From contig NC_064002.1 in NCBI RefSeq assembly GCF_932276165.1, positions 2,914,001 through 2,978,000 on the forward strand: 64,000 nt of DNA, in the 5' to 3' direction. The notes beneath the pieces are model-generated. The model worked only from the letters and a program-made list of their open reading frames with translations. It did no database searches and had not been told where the DNA came from. Below, in pieces: positions 34,726-46,700 of this stretch. How positions within the stretch are numbered: the first letter of the stretch is position 1; each line of letters begins with the position of its first letter. Made by a program: the position numbers and the translations under genes. This DNA comes from Plutella xylostella. Its lineage: Eukaryota > Arthropoda > Insecta > Lepidoptera > Plutellidae.

Positions 34726-37700
34726 CTGCGAACAACAGTTACTAGGTAAGTCATGATTGTTTATATGGTTGTAATGTAAGTAATGTGAGCAACGGTATTC
34801 TTACCATTTGAGGAAGAACCATAAGGCTATGGATGCTATTAGTATGATGAGAAGGATGCTCAGGACTATAGTGGCGGCGAGCAGGCCTATGTCACGTCCG
34901 GAGACCACCGAGCATATCTCGCGGCTCTCCAGATAATCTCGCAGAGATACACTGTCCACAACCACAGACGCTATAAAGTTGCTGCTTATATCGCTAAAAC
35001 AAAAAACGCTTTGTCAGTAAAATGAGAAAATAATGATCCAGGAAGTCAGACGTGAATGAAATTTTCGAATGAGTTTGTGTTATCTTGAAATCAAATATAT
35101 TCCAAAACAAGAAATTACCAAAATGTCCTGGCTAATAAATATTTATCATTGTATCAAATTATGTTAAGTTTATCTGTTTTTATCAACAACACATTTACGT
35201 AGCGGCTAATGATAACAGCAGTTTTACCTTGTGAGTCGTTCAACTTCAACCGGTTGTCTTTGTTCCAGGCCATAGAGATACAGTTGTAGTGATGTTCCTG
35301 GAGCCACCTCTGCTCTGCTCCTCACGTTCTTTGACGCATCACCCTCTACCTCATACTCATCAGATATGACCACGGCATTTAGGACTTTCACTTCATATCC
35401 CAGAGCATCGTTTAGTTCCTTCAGAATGCTTTCCTCATCTTCCAGGAATGAATCACGCACTGTGACTACAGCAATGTGGTCTTCAGTCAAAAGCCGCACC
35501 TAAAAATGAATTATAAGGTTTGTAGCTATGCTAAAACCTCCACTACTGGTTTGACTGCAATGATGCTTGTATAATGTTTTGCTATTTTGCAGAATAATAA
35601 AACGCAGACCACAAATAGCGGTGACGCCGCTATCGTCGTCACAAATCTTATTTAAGGACCCTGTTACCGTGATTAGTCATACGTCCGTGTTCCTGGGAAG
35701 CACATGTCATTTACCTACTGACATTGTAATTTACTTTAGACTCTAGGATTCATGTGACCTAGCAAACTATCATAAGGTAATAAAACTTTGCCAGATTAGA
35801 GAGACTAGCAGTTAGGTTGTTGTGACCTATATAATGAACAAAATCTGTCTTCCGTTTACTCGAATCATCTGTGCATGTACGGTCACCTGCATAAGTAGGT
35901 TTACTCTTTTGTTCCTTGTCAAACTAGCTACATCACAAACTGACAATGTTTTAATAGGCAGTTTGTAATTTTGACCAGGTACAAAAGTGTCCAGCTACTT
36001 ATGCAGCTGACTGTACACAATTATAGTCCTTACCACGAGTTGTATAGTGCCGGTATTCCCCTGTCCGTTCCTGTCAGTGGCATGCACCGCTAGCGTGATG
36101 CCGTCGGGCAGGGCGCGTCGGTTCACGTGCACCAGCCCCGAGCCAGGAGCCACCGCCAGCTGCTCCGACGGGCTCCAGTAGAGGAGGGCAGCATTCTCAC
36201 CGATGTCCGCGTCTGTCGCCTGATTAGTAGAATATATGATGAAATGCGTTTATTTTTTCAAAGAATTTAATTTGAAAAGTTTAACTGTAATTTATTTTGT
36301 TACAAGCTGTTCCCGCGAGCTTCGCTTGGCCTTAAAAAGTTTTCCCGTGGGAATTCCGGGATAAAAAGTAGCCTATGTTCTTTCTCAAGGTCTAAACCAT
36401 ATGTATACCAAATTTCATTCAAATCCGCTCTGTAGTTTTGGCGTCAAAGAGTAACAGACAGACAGACATACACAGTTACTTTCGCATTTATAATATTAGT
36501 TAGAATAGTTAGAATAGTTAGATGTTACGGTTACTGTACATTGAAAATTACATGACTGTTTTGCTACGCAATACACATCTCAAGTACTTAAAATGCATGC
36601 TTTATATTTATAACGTAAATATGTGTATTTTGTTAAACACGGATAATTAATTACCAATAAACGAAAAAAACTGTCGATTAATATAACTTACAGTTAACTG
36701 GGTGAGTGCGCGCGGCAGGATCACGTCTAGCAGGTCGGGCACGGGGTACCCGACCGCGATCGGCTCGTTCGCCTTCTCCACGAAGATTGGATCATTGTCG
36801 TTGATGTCGTTCACGATGAGGTTAACAAAGCTTCTCCGGGAATTGAAGCCGATCGATTCCGTGAGGGTCCACTTGTTGTTGCCGTAATCATACGGTCCGA
36901 GCCAGTCGACGCGATTCAGGGAACGCTTGGATCGTGAGGATTGATTGGTGTCGTTGTCGCAGTAAAGGACTAATTCCACTTGAACTTGGGATAGAGCCAT
37001 AAAGGCGATCGATTCATCTTCCCTGTCGATCGCTCGGGCATGCAGGCCCCTGTCGTCCACATACAACCAGCTTTGATTCAACGGCCAGCGGTTTGTGAGT
37101 GTGTACCGGCATCCTTGGAACTCTGCTCCGTCGATGATGACCAAATCTGCATGAGGCTCCTCCTCGTCTCTTTCCAAGACTATCAGTGGAGGAACCACGA
37201 GGTCGTCATCGCACACGGTCACCGCCTCCACCGTCAGCCGGACCTGTGAATCACACGAGCTTTAGACATGTTTACGAGCGGTCCACTGTCAAAATACAAC
37301 GACCTTTTTCGGTTTGTGAACTTAGGTGCCGTGGTCACACTTATAACGGTACCGAAAAAATATCACAAGAATATGCAAATTTAACAGCGGGTATTTTGGC
37401 GAATAACATATGGATAACGCATTATCATTTAAAATGTCCCATTAATTTGAGGAAAGTTATTCCACATTTTGGGGATAACGGATATCGTTAAAGGGATTAG
37501 TGATAATTATTACCTCAAAGGCTACAGTGTATGTTCATTATAATTATTCATATCTCTCGGGTACTTGTATAAATTTTAGATCATTTTCCTGCTATAGTTT
37601 TTATTTTTGCTAGCGGGCATCACAACACATTCTATAGGTACTTCTATTCCGAAATAAAATAATATAAGTATTATTATGTTAGGTCTGTGTTAGGTAAATG

Positions 37701-40700
37701 ATGAAATTTTGTTTTATTTTTAACGCGGACAGAAAAATGAGAGATGTTATAAGTTTATAATTATAATACCTAGTAGGTAATAAAAAGTTCTTCATGGTGG
37801 CATGAAAAACCGTCTAGATGAGAATCTAGACTCTCCTAACTATTTTTACACAAATGCAAATTCGCATAACCACATTCAAAAATTTAATCACATTGCAAAC
37901 CGCTTCTAATCTACAAATGAAATTCCTTACATCTAAGACACCAGTACAACAAAAGTAATGATACCGAAAATCAAACCTAGGACATTATTCCACTATCAGC
38001 CAGCGTTAATAACCGCTGCACCGTATATTTATAGCATAGAACAACAAGTAGATACGGCTATTCTATGATTTATAGTAATAAAATAAAACTATGACCTTTA
38101 ACATCACAATACACATTTCACGCTCTATCGCATTCATCTTAACACCCTGTATATCTGTACTCACAGGGGCAGTGGCTGTAACTTGACTCGTCACTGTAGT
38201 GGCTGAAACACTGAAACTGTACACGCCGCTATTGACCGGAGCAAACAGCTGAAGTTCGCCATCCGCGCTCACTGACACTCTCGCTTGAAGATACTCTGTA
38301 GAGAAAACAGTATATTACATATAAATATGTGGGCACGTTTCATACACGGCCATCGGACCCCAAACTAGGCAGCGCCTGTAATAAGGGTATCGTATAGCAG
38401 ATATCTATAAGATACATAATTCTATACATTGCCATATTGGGTAGGGGTGATGGGTAAATAAATCCCATATTATGGACTCGAGTGTATGCTTACTGAAACT
38501 TAAAATTAATTAAGTAATTTCTTGTAAAACATAATATATCTGTCTATGTATATCAACATCTATGATGCTGCACTTATAAAAACAGTTTTTTTTTTCTGGC
38601 GGGTGGTAAACAGGTGCCTTAGTAGTATCGTATAGAACAGGCGACGCTGTAGCATAACTATACTCGACGCATAAGGCGCCAGCAGCAGGCATGCATTGGA
38701 CTCTAAGCCTTACATTATTCAAGATTACACAGAACAGTGCCAGTGGTTCAAGAAAACCAATATGTGGCTTAGGCATCAATGTTTTTTTTTAAATAAATTT
38801 AAACGCCGAAGGCTCTGTCACCTTTTGGCAAAGGCTCTTGAAAACTCATGAAAAGACATCATGTTAAGTACCTACTCATGTTTTTTTTTTCAATTCGCGG
38901 TGCTATTTAGCCCTAGTAACAGCTATAATTGCTATAACTGTGATATATGAAAGTTTTTGATTCATTTTCCGTGTGTCAGATCAAAGTAACGCAATTGGCT
39001 TGAAATGAATATAAAGTAGGTAACCAGGGCGCTCAAATAGCGACTGACACGCGTAGATTTGATTGGCACAAATTATAAGGTGAGTTTATGGGAGCTGGGA
39101 GATAGAATTCGAGACCCAACTTAGGAAAAACCACAACGAATTAAATCTAAGTTTATATAGTAATGTTAGGGAAAAATGTTAAAAGCTTAACTGCGGGTGA
39201 ATAATATATTTGCAATGACGATAATTTTGAGTATAATGAACCGTATTGTAGTTACATAGAGGTCAATATGGCACCCTTGAAATATTGTAGGTCTGATTTT
39301 ATAATTAAAATTTTGAATTTACTTTATACACGATAACTACGGACACTACTTATAAAATAATAACAATGATATAAGTACTTTCATAAACCCTTATTATATA
39401 CCCCGCTATAAATAGATACTAATTAAGTTGAATAAATATAGCTCTACGGCAAGTGAAACAGTTAAGAGGTTCTTTCATAATACCATACAAGACCCTTAAG
39501 TTTCATGTCTAAATTCTGCAGCACGGTTTATACTAACAAGATCGCAATTTTCTTTCGGTTACTAAAATTACCTTCTTATATAACAGGTTCTAGTTTTACA
39601 GAGAAAATGCAAACTCTGCTAAAAATAAACCCAAGGAGAGGGTAATAGTTTGGCTTGGAGTTTTTTTCACACCATGTCCTACATTCGCGTAAGTGATTTG
39701 TGATCTTTTTGTTGGGTTCTTTATGTGAACGTGACTTTGAGTTCGAGCCTTTTTTGTTACTTTTTCAGATCTTTATCTCACACGTATTGCATCGGATTCA
39801 CTCGCATGAGGATTTTTCTTTTACATTTAAATATCTTACCATACTTAGACCTTAGTACCTTTAACATGAAAGGGTCCATCGGTATTACTCTTTAAACTAA
39901 ATTAGAGTTATTGAGTTGGCAAGAGTCGTAATTACAGTCAGGGTTCAAAGGTAGAGACCAGTCACACATCTGATAAATGTATTAATGTCATTTCATCTTC
40001 ATTACGCGTGACGTGGAAACCATCCCGTTTAAAGTGTTAGAGTTAGTTTGCAAACAGATATACATATAATACCTACCTAGATACTTACTTAATTATGTAA
40101 AAAAAAAACTACGATTATCATCATCACACAAGAATCATCCTCTACTAATTATTGTCGTAAGACTGACGAAAAGCAACCAAAAAACTTACCATTGTCCGTT
40201 ACCACAGCGTAAGTAACCCTCTCATTATTATCGGCAGTCGCCTGCACCCGGCCAACGAGGCCCGTTTGCGAGACGTCAGCGCGAATCTCGTACGACTCGC
40301 TCGAAAATGACACAGCCGGTGGGACAGCCTCTGTTGACAAAAGGATCAAATGGTTATTCTGCCAGCAATCAACTTGAGAGCTGCAACGTGCTGCGTGGCG
40401 TGATTTAATGGAAAATGGAGGGATTCCAGTTGACACTTGGATAATAATTTCCGTGCGTTAGGTTAACTAAGTAGGTACAAATCTAACGATGGCCAAATAA
40501 CTGTATAACAATTATGACTACTAGGTAATTATAATAAATACTTAACAATAAAAAGTGACGTGAGCAACAAAGTTACTACGGAAAAGCCATATTAAAAAAA
40601 ACTCTTACAATAAAAGCTTCAAAACTGACACCAGAGTCACAGCCGTTTAGCTTACTATACTTAAGTACCCTTTTTTTCAAAACTCTATCTATACCTACGT

Positions 40701-43700
40701 AATCGCCAAAATATCAACAAAAAAACTACTCCCAATCGAATAAAAACCGACTTCAAAAAACCACTAAAATGTAAGAAATAATTTAAGGTTTACACAAATT
40801 CTACTCGTATGAGACAGTACAAATATACCTAAGCAGGAACTGTTCTTTTTTGATGTTGGTGCGGTGACAAAGTAATCTGAAGAAATATGGCACCAACTTC
40901 AAAAAAGAACAGTTCCTGCTTAGGTATATTTGTACTGTCTCATACGAGTAGAATTTGTGTAAACCTTAAATTATTTCTTACATTTTAGTGGTTTTTTGAA
41001 GTCGGTTTTTTAATTTTTTTAATTATTATTTTATTTAATAGTTTTTAGTTTATTTGTAATAATTTTCAATCAAAAGTAAGGTGCAAATGATACCAAAAAG
41101 TCCTACTAATCAATACGAATCATTCAAGCCTAAACACGAAGTAGTTGCTATATACCGTTGAGGAGTTCCCCTGACTGCCTTCCGTTTCCATCATCAGATC
41201 AGCTCAAGGTCACCATCATATTTTTTTGTTATAAGAACTATATTTACGTTCTTAATTTCATTAGAATCGGTTAATATGTGCCCAAAATGGAAATTCATAC
41301 CCTGTTTTTACCCCTTTACCCACCCTTAGGGGTGAGATAAAATTCTGAAAAAAAAATGGGACCACCTGGGAGCTCAACCCAATACAACAAAAAAAGAATT
41401 TTCAAAATCGGTTCATAAACAGCGGAGTAATCGGTGAACATACATAAAAAAAAAATATAAAAAAAAAAAAAAAGATCCCGACGAATTGAGAACCTCCTCC
41501 TTTTTTTGAAGTCGGTTAAAAATATTTCCAAAACAATTGCATTCAAGTCTACGTAAGGCATTCCTTACGAGAGCAGAATGAAATTTCCCGCAATTTATCG
41601 GTCGATTCAATATGGATAGCGCACGCCGGCGGTGAAGTTAATTACGTTCCAATCAGCGCCCCTACCCAACACGTGCGGGGGCCAAATAGCCGACTGCAAA
41701 CTACCCACAGTGTAGTCTATGTACTACAATTGTTGTTGCGTAGCTCGTGAAAGTCGTGAAGCAAGCTAGTTATGTAGAAGGTCTAATAAATAGTTAGTGA
41801 ATTGATTGAGTTTTGAAGAAGTTAATACTTATAACAAGTAAGGTAAAAGCTAGCGTTATGGGGACTTTTGGGTCGGGTGCGTCCTGGGGTGGTTTATTTA
41901 GCTAAGTAAGTTGTGTTTTGTTTGTTTTTTTATTTTTTTTTTGACGAAGCCAGGGTGGATTTTATGTTAAATGTTTGATAAATTTTGTATTTTATTTAAT
42001 AAATGATTAATACTAAAAAAGGTAAAAGTACATTTAATCGAAGCGAAGTTAAAAGAAAACTCCTAAAAAATAGTTTTATAGTGTGTAAGTTTTAAATGAA
42101 GGATGTTTCAATCAGCGCCCCTACCCAACACGTGCGGGGGCAAGTAGCCGACTCCAAACTACCCACTACGTAGTCTATGTACTACAATTGTTGTTGCGTA
42201 GCTCGTCAAGCAAGCTAGTTATGTAGAAGGTCTAATAAATAGTTGTTGAATTGATTGAGTTTTGAAGTAGTTAATACTTATAATAAGTAAGGTAAAAGTA
42301 CATTTATATAGTAATCGAAGCGAAGTTAAAAGAAAACTCCTAAAAAATAGTTTTATAGTGTGTAAGTTTTAAATGATGGATGTTCCAATCAGCGCCCCTA
42401 CCCAACACGTGCGGGGGCAAGTAGCCGACTGCAAACTACCCACTACGTAGTCTATGTACTACAATTGTTGTTGCGTAGCTCGTCAAGCAAGCTAGTTATG
42501 TAGTAGGTCTAATAAATAGTCAGTGAATTGATTGAGTTTTGAAGATGTTAATACTTATAATAAGTAAGGTAAAAGTACATTTAGAGAGTATTCTTAGGGA
42601 TGTCAAAAGAAAAGCTCGAAAATGAAAATTTTAAAGTGTGTACTAATTATGGATGGATGTATGTTAGTAATTCACAGAAAACGGGTGTCTGGCCCATTTT
42701 TTCCTGGATTAACAGGTTATTCTCATCCCGTATTTCCCACGGAAAAACCTTTTAATGCCATTTCATCATCATCATTAGCCTATAGCAGTCCACTGCTGGA
42801 CGTAGGCCTCTCCCAAAGTACGCTACTGGATGCGATCTTTAGCTTTCCACATCCAATCATAACCTTTCGCAAGTCGTCACCCCATCTAGCCGAAGGGCGT
42901 CCCACACTACGTTTGCCTAGTCGCGACCTCCACTCCAGAACACGTTTACCCCATCGGTCATCGGTTCTTCGACAGATGTGACCAGCCCACTGCCACTTAA
43001 GCTTAGTAACTCGGTGAGATACGTCGGTGACTTTAGTTCTCTGTCGGATTACTTGCTTACTTAAATGCCATTTAAGTAAGGATAAATTTTCACTCACTGC
43101 AAAGTCACCATTATCTGACTGTTATGTAGGTAGGTAATTAATATTGCTATCAACGTTGAGAGTAAACTGAAATTGGCTGATGTTATTAATTAAACCAGTG
43201 GCTTAATTTAATGCGTATTAAAGTAAACTGTGTGATAAATTAAACACATTAAACATTTGTAACACAACCATCGATCCGATACTCCGATGCAGATTATTTA
43301 TTTATTTAGCAATAAGGATTGAAGCTGCGTTCGCAGTGGGCTAACTGTTTGCCGCCTGTTTATCATACCGAGTGTTCACAGTTTGCTATTTTTGCAGTTT
43401 ATCTAACCAATTTGCGGCACTACGCGTGCCTAGTAACGGCCGAACAGTTTACCTACTGGGAACGCCTAAAGTAAAACTAAAAAGACAGCGAATTGTGGTT
43501 GCAGCTAGCGATGTGTGAGAACGTGTACCTATAGGTACATATACTAAGTCTTGCCGTCGGGCGACATGTCGATTGTCGACCAAATTAATCCCATAGAAAA
43601 ATACCTATAAACATAAACGTCCATAACGTTGCGAAAAGTCATCTATTGCAACCTTCTGTTGTTTGCTATGAAATTTGCTAAACCCTGATTGCACCTACCG

Positions 43701-46700
43701 AGTAGAGTGAGACACTATCCTCGGCCGAGCACTCGGTTAATTGCGAGCCGTTCATTGGTGGAGGATCGACTTAGGATACTGTCTCGCCACTCTACTCGGT
43801 AGGTGTAACAAGGGTATTAGCTTTCAACTTTGCACCTTTATCCGTGACTTACCGGTTTCAATGACTTCAAGTATCAAGACCGCGCGTGCGGAGTCCGCCT
43901 CCAGCTCAAGAACTACGTGTGAGGTTCCGGAGGGCAAGGTCGATGACCCCGTGGCCTGCACTTCCACCGCCCCAGCGGATGCCGCAGCCGAGAACATCGA
44001 AGACAGTTCTATAAATAAATTGACCATTAAAATTAGTTGCCATTTGAATATTTTTGGTTATTTTTAAGGCAAGCCATTTCTTGTCAGCTTTTTAGATTCG
44101 TATTTGACGTGAAAACTGCATGACAAATTAATAAAATAGAGTACCTACGTTAAACATAATGATAAGTAAATATTATATTACTAGACGGAAATGCGGGAAA
44201 ACGCAAAAGTAAGCGGAAAAAGAACCTAATGGTATTTATATTTTACAGATAGGTATTTATTCTGTTTTGATCATACGAATAGATTGCATGACTTCTATTA
44301 AAAATAGACGCATTTTTCCTGAAATAAAAATGACATATTATGTATCTAGCCTATCTGAAACCTAGTTAAACATTGTGAGATATGGCGTTTCGACTTTCTC
44401 CGTGTTCGGCATCATAAGGGTCACAGTGACAGTTAAATAAAGTCCATTTTTCTCTCCACCTTTAATTTGCAAGGTGCGGGTGCCTATATAAATAGAGTGA
44501 GTCGCCCGCGCGCCTCAGTTGTAATATCACCATGCAGAAATGACTAGGTTTCAGATAGGCTAGATACATAATATGTCATTTTTATTTCAGGAAAAATGCG
44601 TCTATTATGTAGTCTGAGCCTATCTGAAACCTAGTTAAACATTGTGAGATGTGTTTATTATCGCATGGTGGAGAGAAAACCAACTGTGACCCATAAGCTA
44701 CTGATGAGTATATCAGTAGATAAATATTTGAATCTATAAATTTATAATGCATAGATTTCTAGGTAATAGATATACTAAAAAGAAAGGTATAAGTATACAT
44801 AAGACTTAAGTACTTCCTTATTATTCCTGACTTGTCAGAAAGTTATGGAAGGTATGTACCTATACATATAGGTAGGTATTTATACATATGGATACACACA
44901 GTGCCTCTTCGAAAGCAATACTTATAAGTAATTATTGATCAAAATCTTGTTATTGTCAAGGCAATATTTTTAACATACACTAGCCGAATGGATGGAACCA
45001 GTGAAATACTTTGCAAAAATATTTAAAAGCTGTAAAATGTAGAATATCGATCCAGGCCGCTGGGGCTCAGGTCAGCACATGCTGACTAGGGTATGTAATT
45101 CTGGACTGACCTCAGAAATGCAGCAGCCGACCCTGGAGGACCTGCTCAGTCAGCCCTGTACGACGACACGGCCTGCAACACCTGGCGCGGCATCTAGTCC
45201 TTGGAACGAGGAGTGGTGCTTGAAGGGAAGATAATTTTACTAAATATCACAGCCTCATCAGCTACTGGAAAAGATTAGATGAAGGCTGTGACACTGGCGG
45301 ATAACTAAGTATTCAGTTTTTCAAAACATGATGCAGGTCACTATATTCATATTCTAGATTGACAAGTAACACACAGTCTAATTTTGTATTCTAACTAACT
45401 CGGCGGTTAACGAGTTCCTGTGCAGTCCTACTAGGAAGGAAAGTTATTTTATAAGTCTTTGCACCGATTTTGTGGGCTACTATCATTCTGTATCATCATG
45501 TGTGAATATTATGAGCTCTGGCAGCATTCCTTGGTAGATGACATCAATTAATAAAGATTGATTAACACAACAATAACAATTGTAATAGTTGATAAATGAA
45601 ACCCGGCTAACATGTCTTAACTGGGTAAGTAAATGATCAGTCATGCCACCAGGATAAGTAAAATGTTCAGTACTTCATATGAAAAACATTAACAAGGTCA
45701 CCTTTAGGTATGTTCGTCAACACTAAGGGCAGATCTCGGCCAAAACCTTAAGGCTTCGCCTTGTTGCAACTTCAAAGGTACATAGGTAGGTACCTACTTA
45801 CATTGTTGTAGGTTCGATTTTGAAACCATTAAGTCAACCTAGATAAAACAAAATAAAATAGCTTGATTAAATAAAGATGGTACGTAAAGATGTTAGTTGT
45901 ACCTGATCAGACCTGATGCAACGACAGCCAACATAGACTCTCTAATCTGTGGAAGCAACAATCATGGTGGCGGGAACATGGACAGTTGGACGAGCCACCT
46001 CGAGCCTGACTTATCAATCAGAACTGACAGTTCGCCAACAGCAGATAGCTTGCGGCTATCTATAGGTAAACTTAGGTAGTTAGCTATACCCAAGAAAAAG
46101 TCCTTGGACATCGATATGACAGTGGAACGGCGAATAACTATGACATTCTTTAAAACAAAAAGGCTTGTTGTTGTTGATGTCCAGCTAAGGAAGGTTACCT
46201 ACTTCAGCGACCTGGTATTGCATTCTGAAAGAACTGCGAAGAGTTAATATTATGACTAATAATTATTACTTATTTAGAAAGTTTTCAGCAAACCCTAATA
46301 AATCAAGCAGCTACCACGTCACCGCTGCCCGGTTATAACTCTGTACTAGCTTAGTAGATATATATACCAGTTCTAGCCTTCAACTAGAGGCCAGAGAGCT
46401 CCTAAATGAGATGCGAGTACGAGCATGACACAAGTAATTTTTTACTTGGTAACTAGTTACGTAACTAACTGAAAGATCCATAAAACAGTTGAGGATTACT
46501 CAAAATGGAATTTTGAAAATGGCACGTCTGCATCTTAACCAGTCAGTCTAAGTAGTTTCAGCAGATACAGTGTTGAAAAATAGTTATGAAACGTTTGCGC
46601 CAGAATCGAATTAAAAATACATTTTCATTAGAGAAGCCGTTTAGGCATGAATAGGTAGTGTCACCCTTTGGATTGTGCTCCAAATGATGACCTTCGAAAT

